Translations under genes and position numbers: made by a program
Notes under the pieces: model-generated
What the model was told of the DNA's origin: nothing
Seen by the model: only the letters and a program-made list of their open reading frames with translations
Databases searched by the model: none
Assembly (NCBI GenBank): GCA_900540305.1
Contig: UQFL01000014.1
Coordinates: forward strand, 1-36,775
DNA: 36,775 bases
From: an uncultured Oscillospiraceae bacterium
Lineage (GTDB): Bacteria > Bacillota > Clostridia > Oscillospirales > Acutalibacteraceae
Direction of reading: 5' to 3'
Shown: in pieces, positions 1 through 9,300 of the stretch
Layout: the number at the start of each line of letters is the position of its first letter
Position numbering within the stretch: position 1 is the first letter of the stretch

Positions 1-49
1 ACGAGATCAGCCTCGGTCTCGTGGGCTCGGAGATGTGTATAAGAGACAG
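1..49. other. Nextera P7/read-2 sequencing adaptor (not genomic)
   Basis: Bases 1-7 match the end of the Illumina P7 primer, 8-15 (cagcctcg) look like an i7 index, 16-30 are the read-2 adaptor part and 31-49 the 19-base Tn5 mosaic end. Genomic sequence starts at base 50. Translating through this stretch adds an artefactual N-terminus ending in MCIRDS to the first gene. The adaptor sequence is known from Illumina chemistry; the match is read directly. Confidence 0.98.
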
Positions 50-56
50 TTACTAT

Positions 57-764
57 ATGAGTACTTGTTATAAAAGAGTGTTGCTCAAGCTTTCCGGTGA
101 AGTGCTTGCCGGAGCTAAGGGGACAGGCATAGATAATGACACCGTTGTTAAAATCTGCAAGTCTGTTAAGGCGGCTGCGGATATGGGTGTTGAAATCGCA
201 ATCGTAGTAGGCGGAGGAAACTTTTGGAGAGGCCGCTCAAGCGAGGGTATGGACAGAGCAAGAGCAGACCATATCGGTATGCTTGCAACAGCAATGAATG
301 CGCTTGCTCTTTGTGACGCGCTTGAACAGCTTGGTGCAAATGTCCGTGTTCAGACTGCTATTGAAATGCGCCAGATTGCTGAGCCTTATATCAGAGGCAG
401 AGCAACCCGCCACCTTGAAAAGGGCAGAATTGTTATTTTCGGCTGCGGAACAGGTTCACCGTTCTTCTCAACCGATACTGCTGCCGCTCTTCGCAGCGTT
501 GAAATGAACGCAGATGCACTTCTTAAAGCAACAAATGTTGACGGCGTATTTGATAAAGACCCGAATAAATATGAAGATGCTGTAAAATATGATTTTGTAA
601 CATTCAAAGAAGTTATAAACAGAGATTTGAAAGTTATGGATTCAACTGCGTTTTCACTTTGCAAAGACAACGATATGTCTATAATCGTATTTAATCTTGA
701 CGACCCTGATAATATTATCAGAGTGCTCAAGGGCGAAAATATCGGCACAACTGTTCACAACTGA
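57..764 (+). CDS. pyrH: UMP kinase PyrH
   Basis: Phosphorylates UMP to UDP with ATP in the cytoplasm, a step of pyrimidine nucleotide supply. The 235-residue protein has the bacterial amino-acid-kinase fold signature: KLSGE near the N-terminus, VVGGGNFWRG near residue 50, a TDTAA stretch in the middle and the DGVFDKDP segment typical of the family. Length is normal. The ATG at 57 is chosen because the reading frame upstream runs straight into adaptor; only seven genomic bases precede it, so no ribosome site can be judged and a slightly earlier true start cannot be excluded. It precedes frr, as in most bacteria (rpsB-tsf-pyrH-frr). Confidence 0.95.
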   Translation: MSTCYKRVLLKLSGEVLAGAKGTGIDNDTVVKICKSVKAAADMGVEIAIVVGGGNFWRGRSSEGMDRARADHIGMLATAMNALALCDALEQLGANVRVQTAIEMRQIAEPYIRGRATRHLEKGRIVIFGCGTGSPFFSTDTAAALRSVEMNADALLKATNVDGVFDKDPNKYEDAVKYDFVTFKEVINRDLKVMDSTAFSLCKDNDMSIIVFNLDDPDNIIRVLKGENIGTTVHN

Positions 765-780
765 TTATTTAATTCATATA

Positions 781-841
781 TATTCCCGTAAAGACTCTCA
801 GCCCGCCTCGGATTTCGGGAATAAATAAGCGGGCGGAAAGG
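781..841 (+). promoter_or_regulatory. Structured frr leader, possible H-type pseudoknot
   Basis: Bases 781-788 (tattcccg) can pair with 816-823 (cgggaata). The loop between them carries gcccgc (801-806), which can pair with gcgggc (829-834), so the two helices interleave as in an H-type pseudoknot. The second helix ends directly at the Shine-Dalgarno ggaaagg (835-841), nine bases before the frr ATG. The pairing is seen in the sequence; a role in frr translation or pyrH-frr attenuation is inference. The two stems could also be alternatives, or one alone could be the real structure. Confidence 0.45.
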
Positions 842-850
842 TAAATTGAT

Positions 851-1405
851 ATGGAAACCGTATTTAACAGAACTAAAGAGAAAATGGAAAAATGCCTTGA
901 TTGTCTTGAAAGAGACTATAAGGCAATCAGAGCGGGCAGAGCTAACCCCGCAATACTTGACAGAGTGCTTGTAGATTACTACGGAACTCCCACACCGATT
1001 AACCAGATGGCAGCTGTCAGCGTACCTGAGCCTAGAACACTTATGATTCAGCCTTGGGATGCTTCAACTTTAAAAGATATTGAAAAGGCTATCAACACAT
1101 CAGATATCGGTATTAACCCCTCTAATGACGGAAAAGTTATCCGCCTTTCATTCCCGCCTCTTACAGAGGAACGCCGTAAAGAGCTTGTTAAGGACATTGC
1201 AAAAAGAGGCGAGGAAGCTAAAGTTGCAATCAGAAATGTTCGCCGTGATGCTATGGACGAAATCAAAAAGCTCAAGAAAAACAGCGAGATAACTGAGGAT
1301 GACCTCAAAGACGGCGAAAAGAAGCTTCAGGACATAACAGACGGTTATGTTAAGCAGACAGACGAAATGGAAAAGAAAAAAGAGCAGGAAATACTTTCAA
1401 TTTAA
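851..1405 (+). CDS. frr: Ribosome-recycling factor
   Basis: Splits post-termination 70S ribosomes together with EF-G. At 184 residues it is the standard length. The family pattern is complete: N-terminal helix with RAGRANPAILD, the VDYYGTPTPINQMA stretch of domain II, IQPWD, then IGINPSNDG and the long charged helices with LTEERRKELVK and VAIRNVRRDA. The ATG at 851 has ggaaagg nine bases upstream. It follows pyrH after an 86-base gap containing a possible folded leader, and is followed by a hairpin before uppS. Confidence 0.97.
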   Translation: METVFNRTKEKMEKCLDCLERDYKAIRAGRANPAILDRVLVDYYGTPTPINQMAAVSVPEPRTLMIQPWDASTLKDIEKAINTSDIGINPSNDGKVIRLSFPPLTEERRKELVKDIAKRGEEAKVAIRNVRRDAMDEIKKLKKNSEITEDDLKDGEKKLQDITDGYVKQTDEMEKKKEQEILSI

Positions 1406-1415
1406 CATTTTAGGA

Positions 1416-1435
1416 GGCGGGGATTTTTCTCCGCC
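1416..1435 (+). promoter_or_regulatory. Hairpin between frr and uppS
   Basis: An 8-bp stem (ggcgggga with tctccgcc, one G-U pair) closes a tttt loop. It is followed by gttctgtcattttt, a weak U-rich tail ending just before the uppS ribosome site. It could be a leaky terminator or RNA-processing point separating frr from the downstream lipid genes. The pairing is seen; the role is inferred. Confidence 0.45.
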
Positions 1436-1463
1436 GTTCTGTCATTTTTAAAGGAGAATGAAT

Positions 1464-2180
1464 ATGGCTGTTTTCGGAAAAAAAGATGTTCAAAGACCCG
1501 AGTTTTCTGTGTTGCCCAACCATATAGGAATAATTATGGACGGAAACGGAAGATGGGCAAAGAAACGAGGCTTGCCAAGAACTATGGGTCATAAAGCCGG
1601 AGCCGAAGTGTTCAAGAAAATCTCAAAGGAATGCGCCGCTCTCGGAATAAAAGAAGTAACTTTTTATGCTTTTTCAACTGAAAACTGGAAACGCCCGCAG
1701 GAGGAAGTAGACGCGCTTATGCGCCTTTTCAGAGATTATCTGCTTGATGCAAAAGCCGATATGGAAGCAAGCGGAAATATGAAAATTCATTTTGTAGGCG
1801 AAAGAGAGGGTATGAGTGATTCTCTGCTCAAACTTATGGACGAGGCGGAGCACGAAACAGAAAGCAGAACGGGTACTTTGATAAATCTTGCCGTTAATTA
1901 CGGCGGAAGACAGGAAATCGTTTCTGCGGTAAATCGTCTTATAGCTTCAGGTAAAAAAGAGATTACAGAGGACGATATAAGCTCTGCGGTTTATACTTCG
2001 CCCGATTGTGACCTCATTATCCGCCCGAGCGGAGAGGAAAGACTTTCAAATTTCCTGCTTTGGCAGGCGGCATACAGCGAGTTTTGGTACAGCGATGTAC
2101 TGTGGCCCGATTTTACGGAAAAAGACCTGTATCAGGCGCTCACAGCTTTTGAAAAACGCAACCGCAGGTTCGGAGGATAA
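1464..2180 (+). CDS. uppS: Isoprenyl transferase (undecaprenyl diphosphate synthase)
   Basis: Adds isopentenyl diphosphate units in cis to farnesyl diphosphate, giving the C55 carrier lipid for cell wall synthesis. The 238-residue protein shows the cis-prenyltransferase signature: HIGIIMDGNGRWAKKRG with catalytic Asp26, YAFSTENWKRP, a long LINLAVNYGGR segment, and the C-terminal DLIIRPSGEERLSNFLLWQ and EFWYSDVLWPDF motifs. ATG 1464 is preferred over ATG 1458 because aaggag at 1451-1456 sits seven bases before it but only one base before the earlier codon. The cdsA ribosome site lies in its 3' end, pointing to translational coupling. Confidence 0.97.
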   Translation: MAVFGKKDVQRPEFSVLPNHIGIIMDGNGRWAKKRGLPRTMGHKAGAEVFKKISKECAALGIKEVTFYAFSTENWKRPQEEVDALMRLFRDYLLDAKADMEASGNMKIHFVGEREGMSDSLLKLMDEAEHETESRTGTLINLAVNYGGRQEIVSAVNRLIASGKKEITEDDISSAVYTSPDCDLIIRPSGEERLSNFLLWQAAYSEFWYSDVLWPDFTEKDLYQALTAFEKRNRRFGG

Positions 2181-2182
2181 TT

Positions 2183-3049
2183 ATGAAACAAAGACTTATA
2201 ACGGCTTTTTGCCTTCTTCTGCTTTTAGCGCTTGTTGTGTGGCAGATAAATACCCCGCTTTTTGTTGCCGTTATCGCATTTTTGAGCGGCGTTGCAGCGT
2301 GGGAAATTATGAAATGCGCTAATATTACAAATAAATTTATAACAGTTGTCGGAGCGGCGATAGCTGCTGTTTTCCCGTTTTTTGCAAGTCCGTCAGTGCT
2401 TGAGCCTGTTGTTTCCTCGGAAATATGGGGCTCAATAATCGGAAAAGTTCCGAATACGGTTTACATAATCGCAATAGTAATCGTTTTTCTTCTTGCAATG
2501 CTCAAGGGTTATTCGCATACTAAATTTGAGCATGTTGCCGTTGCGGTTTTTGCAAGCGTTATTGTACCTTACGGATTTTCAGTTTTCGTAAGACTTCGTG
2601 ATATGTTTGTTAATGAGCAGTTCGGCATCTATCTCATTTTCTTCGCACTTATCTGTGCTCTCGGTACAGATGTAGGTGCTCAGCTCGGAGGAATGGCGTT
2701 CGGAAAGCATAAGATGAGCCCGAATATCAGCCCTAAAAAAACAATAGAGGGCGCTGCGTGCGGTATTGCTTTTTCACTCATTTTAAATGCCGTTGCTTTT
2801 GTGCTTTATAATCATTTTGCAAACGCTCAGATTGATTCTGTAGGCGCAACAGTATTGCTTGTTTGTTCCGTTCCCGTATCATTCTTCGGAATGATGGGCG
2901 ATTTGAGCGCGTCTGTTCTCAAAAGAAATTTCGGTGTAAAGGATTTCGGAAAGATATTCCCCGGTCACGGCGGAGTTATGGATAGATTTGATTCTGTTTT
3001 GTTCACTCTCCCCGTTACATATGCCATTGCACTTATCGCATTTACCTAA
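2183..3049 (+). CDS. cdsA: Phosphatidate cytidylyltransferase
   Basis: Makes CDP-diacylglycerol from phosphatidic acid and CTP at the membrane, the entry to phospholipid synthesis. It has 288 residues with hydrophobic helices throughout, beginning with a segment at about residues 4-40. The C-terminal half carries the family signature: TDVGAQLGGMAFGKHK, then SPKKTIEGA, and GDLSASVLKRNFGVKDFG followed by FPGHGGVMDRFDS. The start ATG follows ggagga that overlaps the uppS stop, leaving a two-base gap. It sits between uppS and dxr as in many Firmicutes. Confidence 0.95.
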   Translation: MKQRLITAFCLLLLLALVVWQINTPLFVAVIAFLSGVAAWEIMKCANITNKFITVVGAAIAAVFPFFASPSVLEPVVSSEIWGSIIGKVPNTVYIIAIVIVFLLAMLKGYSHTKFEHVAVAVFASVIVPYGFSVFVRLRDMFVNEQFGIYLIFFALICALGTDVGAQLGGMAFGKHKMSPNISPKKTIEGAACGIAFSLILNAVAFVLYNHFANAQIDSVGATVLLVCSVPVSFFGMMGDLSASVLKRNFGVKDFGKIFPGHGGVMDRFDSVLFTLPVTYAIALIAFT

Positions 3050-3061
3050 GAGGTGAAATTT

Positions 3062-4207
3062 ATGAAAAATATTTCTATTCTAGGTTCAACAGGTTCTATC
3101 GGCACACAGTCGCTCGATGTATGCCGTATGCACGGTTACAATGTAAAATGTCTTACTGCTAATTCAAGCGTTGATATTATCGAAAATCAGGTGCGTGAAT
3201 TTAAACCTGAGCTTGTTTGTATGATGAACGAGGAAGCCGCAAAAAATTTGCGTTCAAGAATTGCAGATACTTCGGCTAAAGTTGTAAGCGGTATGGACGG
3301 TCTTATCGAGTGTGCTGTTTATGACGGTGCAGATACCGTTTTAAACTCTGTTGTTGGTATGATAGGGCTGCAGCCAACACTTGAAGCAATAAAGGCTAAA
3401 AAGACGATTGCACTCGCAAATAAGGAAACACTCGTTGCAGGCGGTCACCTTGTAACAAACCTTGCGAAGGAAAACGGTGTTTCCATTCTTCCTGTTGACA
3501 GCGAGCATTCTGCAATATTCCAGGCAATGCAGGGCAGTCCCCGAAAAGAGGCAATCAAGAAAATAATTCTCACAGCTTCTGGCGGCCCGTTTTTTGGTAA
3601 AAAGCTTTCTGAGCTTGAAAATGTTACTGCGGCGGATGCTCTTAAACATCCCAACTGGAATATGGGCGCTAAAATTACCATAGATTCTGCCACAATGATG
3701 AATAAGGGACTTGAATTTATTGAGGCAAAATGGCTTTTCGATATGCCCAACGAGGATATTGAAATAGTTATCCATCGTGAATCTGTTGTTCATTCTGCAA
3801 TAGTTTATCAGGATAATTCTATGATTGCTCAGCTCGGTGTGCCCGATATGAGAATACCGATTCAGTATGCGCTCACTTATCCTGAGCGTGAGCCGAGCCC
3901 TGTTGAGCCGCTGTCCCTTGCTGAGTACGGAAAACTTACATTCTTTGAGCCTGATTATGAGACTTTCAAATGTATCAATGTCTGCAAAAAGGCTATTGAA
4001 ATGGGCGGACTTCATCCTGCTGCGGCAAACGGCGCGAATGAAGAGAGTGTAAAACTTTTTCTTAAAGGCGAAATTAAATTTACAGATATTGCATATCTTA
4101 ATGAAGAGGCTATGCTTAAAGCGCCTGATAAAAAGGCGTTCACCCTTGAAGATGTTCTTGAAACAGATAGAGCGGCAAGGGATTATGTCATTGCAAACTA
4201 TAAATAA
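3062..4207 (+). CDS. dxr: 1-deoxy-D-xylulose 5-phosphate reductoisomerase
   Basis: Converts DXP to 2-C-methylerythritol 4-phosphate with NADPH, the first committed step of the MEP isoprenoid pathway. The 381-residue protein starts with the nucleotide-binding GSTGSIGTQSLDV, has ALANKETLVAGG, the metal and substrate loop VDSEHSAIFQ, SGGPF, and the catalytic stretch ATMMNKGLEFIEA. Length is normal. ATG 3062 is chosen because aagaggtg lies just before it; an in-frame GTG at 3053 lies inside that ribosome site. With ispG downstream and uppS upstream this run makes precursors and their C55 product. Confidence 0.97.
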   Translation: MKNISILGSTGSIGTQSLDVCRMHGYNVKCLTANSSVDIIENQVREFKPELVCMMNEEAAKNLRSRIADTSAKVVSGMDGLIECAVYDGADTVLNSVVGMIGLQPTLEAIKAKKTIALANKETLVAGGHLVTNLAKENGVSILPVDSEHSAIFQAMQGSPRKEAIKKIILTASGGPFFGKKLSELENVTAADALKHPNWNMGAKITIDSATMMNKGLEFIEAKWLFDMPNEDIEIVIHRESVVHSAIVYQDNSMIAQLGVPDMRIPIQYALTYPEREPSPVEPLSLAEYGKLTFFEPDYETFKCINVCKKAIEMGGLHPAAANGANEESVKLFLKGEIKFTDIAYLNEEAMLKAPDKKAFTLEDVLETDRAARDYVIANYK

Positions 4208-4222
4208 TTAAGAGGCGATTGA

Positions 4223-5263
4223 GTGAGTATTAGTTCAATATGGCAAACGGTTTATCCGATAATAATTGCAATTTTATTTTTTGAATTAATAATCTTAGTG
4301 CACGAGGGCGGCCACTTTTTGGCGGCTCGCCTAATGAAAATAAAGGTCAATGAATTTTCAATAGGAATGGGGCCTAAAATATTTTCATTCACTAAAGGCG
4401 AAACAAAATATTCTCTGCGCTGGATTTTGTTCGGCGGTTACTGCACTATGGAGGGCGAGGAAGAGGATTCCGATAACGAAGGCTCTTTTTCTAAAAAAAG
4501 TGTTCCTGCACGAATGCTTGTAATAGTAGCAGGTGCGCTTATGAATCTTTTGCTTGGCTTTTTGATAGTAGTTTGTATTGTATCAAGTCAGGACCTCATA
4601 GGCACAACAACGGTTGCCAAATTTGAAGATAACGCTCCAAGTTATAACAGCGGACTTCAAACGGGTGACAAAATCAAGAGCATTGACGGTATGCGCATTT
4701 TCACTTCAACAGACATCAGCACAGGTCTTTCACGCTCAGTTGATGATACTGTTGAGATGATAGTTGAAAGAGACGGCAAAGATGTCAAACTCGATGTCAC
4801 ATTCGCAACAGAGGAGTATGAGGGAAATCAGTATATTTCAATGGATTTCTGGCTCCTCGGAGTAGATAAAACTGTCGGCGGAGTGCTGAAAAACAGTGCT
4901 GAAGTTTTTGTTTCGTTTGCAAGAATGGTGTTCCTGTCCGTTCACGATTTGCTTGTTGGCAGATACGGCGTAACCGATTTGAGCGGACCTGTCGGCGCCG
5001 TTTCGGTTGTTTCATCCGCCGTAAAAACAAGTCTCACATCAGTTTTGCGGATAATGGCGCTTCTTACAATAAATATCGGGCTTTTCAATCTATTCCCGAT
5101 TCCTGCCCTTGACGGCTGGAGATTTTTCCTGCTTCTCGGCGAGGGTATATTCAGAAAAAAACTGCCCTCAAAGTGGGAGTATGTTATAAATGCCGCAGGG
5201 CTTATAATCCTTCTCGGACTTATGGTATTTGTTACTTTTTCAGATATAACGAAATTATTTTAA
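4223..5263 (+). CDS. rseP: RIP family site-2 zinc metalloprotease (RseP/RasP type)
   Basis: Intramembrane protease expected to cleave transmembrane anti-sigma factors or leftover signal peptides. The 346-residue protein has HEGGH (His27, Glu28, His31) in the first membrane helix, a PDZ domain at about residues 115-190 (SGLQTGDKIKSIDG), further C-terminal helices and the third zinc ligand motif LDGWR (Asp297), where Trp replaces the more usual Gly after LDG. Start is GTG 4223, with agagg seven bases upstream. Placed between dxr and ispG, as in many Clostridia. The substrate cannot be told from the sequence. Confidence 0.93.
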   Translation: MSISSIWQTVYPIIIAILFFELIILVHEGGHFLAARLMKIKVNEFSIGMGPKIFSFTKGETKYSLRWILFGGYCTMEGEEEDSDNEGSFSKKSVPARMLVIVAGALMNLLLGFLIVVCIVSSQDLIGTTTVAKFEDNAPSYNSGLQTGDKIKSIDGMRIFTSTDISTGLSRSVDDTVEMIVERDGKDVKLDVTFATEEYEGNQYISMDFWLLGVDKTVGGVLKNSAEVFVSFARMVFLSVHDLLVGRYGVTDLSGPVGAVSVVSSAVKTSLTSVLRIMALLTINIGLFNLFPIPALDGWRFFLLLGEGIFRKKLPSKWEYVINAAGLIILLGLMVFVTFSDITKLF

Positions 5264-5275
5264 GTAGGTGATTTT

Positions 5276-6328
5276 ATGATTAACCGAAGAAAATGCAAAA
5301 AAATAAAACTTAAAAACACATATATTGGCGGCGATTCGCCTATTCTTGTTCAGTCAATGCTCAATGTTCCGTCAACTGATATTGACGGTTCTGTGGAGCA
5401 GGCTAAGGAGCTTGCGGCGGCAGGCTGTCAGGTTATCCGCTTTGCAATCCCCAACGAGGATGCACTCGCTTTGATAGAGCCTATTAAAAAGGCTGTTGAT
5501 GTTCCGCTTGTTGCGGATATTCATTTTGATTACAGACTTGCAATCGGTGCGGCTGAAAGAGGAATAGACAAAATCAGAATTAACCCGGGAAATATCGGCG
5601 ATGAGTCAAGGGTTAAAGCAGTTGCCGATATTTGCAGGCGAAAAGAAATACCCATCAGAATCGGCGTAAACAGCGGAAGCCTTGAAAAGCATATTCTTGA
5701 AAAATACGGCTCTCCGACACCGCAGGCAATGGTTGAGTCTGCGCTTTACCACGCTTCACTTCTTGAGAAATTTGATTTTGACAATATTGTTATTTCGATA
5801 AAATCATCAGATGTAAACACAATGATTGCCGCTTACGAACTTGCCGCTCAGCAGTGCGAATATCCGCTTCACCTCGGTGTAACTGAGGCTGGCACTGAGC
5901 GTATGGGAATAATCAAGTCCTCAATCGGTATCGGCTCTCTGCTCACAAGAGGCATAGGCGATACTATCAGAGTAAGCCTTTCCGACACACCTGTAAAAGA
6001 GGTATTTGCGGCATTTGATATTTTAAAGGCAATAGGACTTAAAAAGGACTGCCCTTATCTTATTTCCTGCCCCACCTGCGGCAGAACAAGAATTGATTTG
6101 ATAGGGCTTGCAAAGCAGGTTGAAGAACGCCTTAAAGACTGCAAAAAGCCGATAAAGGTTGCAGTTATGGGCTGTATAGTAAACGGACCGGGCGAAGCTA
6201 AGGAAGCCGATATAGGCATTGCCGGCGGTGACGGAAACGGTCTTATTTTCAAAAAAGGAGAAATTCTCCGCAAAGTTCCCGAAAGTGAACTGCTAGACGA
6301 ATTGATGAAAGAGATAGATAAATTATAA
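5276..6328 (+). CDS. ispG: 4-hydroxy-3-methylbut-2-enyl diphosphate synthase
   Basis: Reductively opens methylerythritol cyclodiphosphate to HMBPP, the penultimate MEP step, using a [4Fe-4S] cluster. The 350-residue protein is the short bacterial form: an N-terminal TIM barrel (VQSMLNVPSTDIDGSVEQ, ADIHFDYRLA, KIRINPGNIG) and a C-terminal cluster domain with CPTC (Cys265, Cys268) and GCIVNGPGEAKEADIG (Cys300, with the conserved Glu). ATG 5276 follows taggtg. Its TAA stop overlaps the polC ATG by one base (TAATG), suggesting translational coupling. Confidence 0.97.
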   Translation: MINRRKCKKIKLKNTYIGGDSPILVQSMLNVPSTDIDGSVEQAKELAAAGCQVIRFAIPNEDALALIEPIKKAVDVPLVADIHFDYRLAIGAAERGIDKIRINPGNIGDESRVKAVADICRRKEIPIRIGVNSGSLEKHILEKYGSPTPQAMVESALYHASLLEKFDFDNIVISIKSSDVNTMIAAYELAAQQCEYPLHLGVTEAGTERMGIIKSSIGIGSLLTRGIGDTIRVSLSDTPVKEVFAAFDILKAIGLKKDCPYLISCPTCGRTRIDLIGLAKQVEERLKDCKKPIKVAVMGCIVNGPGEAKEADIGIAGGDGNGLIFKKGEILRKVPESELLDELMKEIDKL

Positions 6329-9300
6329 TGAACTTATTTCAGGACTATTTTTCAGATTATGTTGATAATTTTCAGCTTACCACGCTTGCGGCAGGAAGAA
6401 TTGAACGCTTTGTAGTAAGAAAAGACAGCAGAGAGCTTTTTATCGTGCTCTCACTTGATGAGCTTGTTGATTATTCTGTTTTTGAAAGCGCACAGACAAC
6501 CATTGCGGGCAGAATGAATTTAAAAAAGGTAACAATCAAGCCGAGGTATACTGGTGAGCTTTACGAAAATTCATATTTTCCCAGCATTGTTAAATTTGTA
6601 AAAAAGAAGAATCCTGCGGCAAACGGATTTTTTGACGGCGCAGATGTAGAACTTGAAAAGGGCAATTTAACTGTTTCACTCAAAAAAGGCGGCGTTGAAA
6701 TTTTACAGAATCAAAAGGTCGGCGATGATATTGAAGCCGTGATTTTTGATTTGTTCGGAATAGACTGCAAGGTTTCTTTTGTCAGCACTGAAAAATATGA
6801 TATTGAAAAAGAGGTAAGAAAAGCTTATGCTCAGCTTGCCGCTCAAAAGGCGGAAGAAAAAGAGCATAATGAAGCAGAAGAAAATAAAAATATTACACAT
6901 ACACTGCTTGACGGACTGCCGATTTACATAGATACAAAGAGAAATATATTCGGAAAAAATGTTAAGGAAAAGCCGAAGCCGATAAGTGAAGTTAAAAGTG
7001 ACGACGGTTTTGTAACGGTATGGGGCGATTTGCTCAAATACGAGGCTAAGGAAACAAAAAGGGGAGGAAACAAAATCTTCTCCTTTGATATAACGGACTA
7101 CACTTCTTCAATAACGGTTAAAATGTTTGATTCAAACGCCGTTATTGATTCCGTTATTGAAAAGATGGAAAAGGCTAAAACGCTCTTAATCAGCGGAACA
7201 TATCAGTTTGATAATTTTGCAAACGAATATGTGCTCCGTCCCGTAGGAATGGCAACCGTTCTGAAAGCTGAAAAAGAAGATACTGCTCCAGAAAAAAGAG
7301 TAGAGCTTCATCTTCATACATCGCTTTCTACTATGGATGGTATTTCTTCTCCCACTTCGCTCGTTCAAAGAGCAGCAAAATGGGGGCATAAGGCAATAGC
7401 TGTTACCGACCACGGTGTTGTTCAGGCGTTGCCTGAGGCTAACGGAGCAGCTAAAAGAGCAGGCATAAAGCTTATCTGCGGTATGGAGGGTTATCTTGTT
7501 AATGACGAAAAGTACCCCGACTTTATGAATATGAAGTTAAAGGACTTTAAGCGTTATCACATCATATTTCTCATTAAAAATCTTGAGGGCAGAAAGGTGC
7601 TTTATAAGCATATTTCGGCAAGTAATATTAAATATTACAAGTCAAGACCGCTTATTCCGAAATCAGCTCTTATGGAGCACAGAAACGGTATTATTATCGG
7701 CTCTGCCTGTGAGCAGGGCGAAGTTTATCAGGCAATTTTAAACGGTGCCGATGATGATGAACTCGATAAAATCGCTTCCTTTTATGATTATCTTGAAATT
7801 CAGCCAAACGGAAACAATGAGTTTATGCTTCGCACAGGCAGTGAAGAATATTTTGTAAATAAAAAAGGCGAAGAAAAAAAGAATGTCTACTGGCGTGTTA
7901 ACACCGAGGAAGACCTTATAAATATAAATAAAAGAATTATTGCGTCTGCGGACAGGCTCGGTAAAATGACTGTCGCTACGGGAGATGTTCATTTCCTCGA
8001 TGAAAAGGACGCAAAATTCCGCGCTATCATTATGGCGTCAAAAGGTTTTGATGACGCAGATAATCAGGCGCCGCTTTATTTCAAAACAACAAATGAAATG
8101 CTTGAGGACTTTGCTTGGGCAGGGGACAGGGCAAAAGAATTTGTTATTTATAACCCTAACGCCATTGCCGATATGATTGACGATGATGTTGTGCCCATTC
8201 CTCCAGGAACTTTCCAGCCGCATATTGACGGCGCTGAGGAAGAACTCACGGAGACCTGCTGGAAAAACGCAAAGGAAAAATACGGCGACCCCGTACCCGA
8301 TGAGGTTGGCCCCCGTCTTCAAAAAGAGCTTGATTCAATCATAAAGCACGGCTATGCCGTTTTGTATGTAATAGCAAAAAGACTTGTTCAAAACTCAGAG
8401 GAACACGGCTATCTTGTTGGCTCAAGAGGTTCTGTAGGCTCTTCACTTGTAGCGCACCTCGGCGGCATTTCAGAGGTTAACCCGCTTGCGCCGCACTATG
8501 TGTGCCCGAATTGTAAGCACAGCGAGTTTATAACGGACGGTTCTGTTGGCTCAGGTTTTGACCTGCCGCCTAAAAACTGCCCCGATTGCGGAACTCCTAT
8601 GGACAGAGACGGCCACGAAATCCCGTTTGAAACATTCCTCGGCTTTGACGGCGATAAAGAGCCTGATATCGACCTTAATTTCAGCGGTGACTTCCAGTCA
8701 CAGTCACACAGGTTTACGGAAGAACTTTTCGGTAAGACCCATGTGTTCAAGGCGGGTACTATGGCAACCGTTGCTGATAAAACGGCTTACGGTTATGTTA
8801 AAAAGTATCTTGAAGAGAGAGGACTTAAAGTTTCCCGTGCGGAAGAGGACAGGCTTACAGTCGGCTGTACGGGTATTAAGAGAACAACGGGTCAGCACCC
8901 CGGCGGAATGGTAGTTGTCCCGAGTGAATATGAGGTTGAGGACTTCACTCCCGTTCAGTATCCCTCCGATGACGCATCAAAGGGTACGCTAACAACCCAT
9001 TTCGACTTTAAAAACGCACTTCACGATACGCTTCTTAAACTTGACGAACTCGGACACGATGTTCCCACGCTTTATAAATTCCTTGAGGACGCAACGGGTA
9101 TCCCCGTTATGAAGGTTGATATCTGCGACCCCAAGCTTTATCAGATGATAACTTCAACAGAGCCGATAGGCGTTACTCCTGAGGATATAGACTGCCCAAC
9201 GAGTACGCTTTCAATCCCCGAAATGGGAACGCCTTTCGTTATCGGTATGCTTGTTGAGGCGCAGCCCAAAACATTCTCAGACCTGCTTCAGATTTCAGGT

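Noticed and set aside
21..56. N-terminal extension of UMP kinase starting at 21
   Set aside because: It is translated adaptor (MCIRDS); only bases from 50 on are genomic and family alignment supports a start at 57.
3341..4015. 224-codon open frame antisense to dxr
   Set aside because: No ribosome site, cysteine- and histidine-rich shadow composition, no family resemblance, and dxr is fully intact on the other strand.
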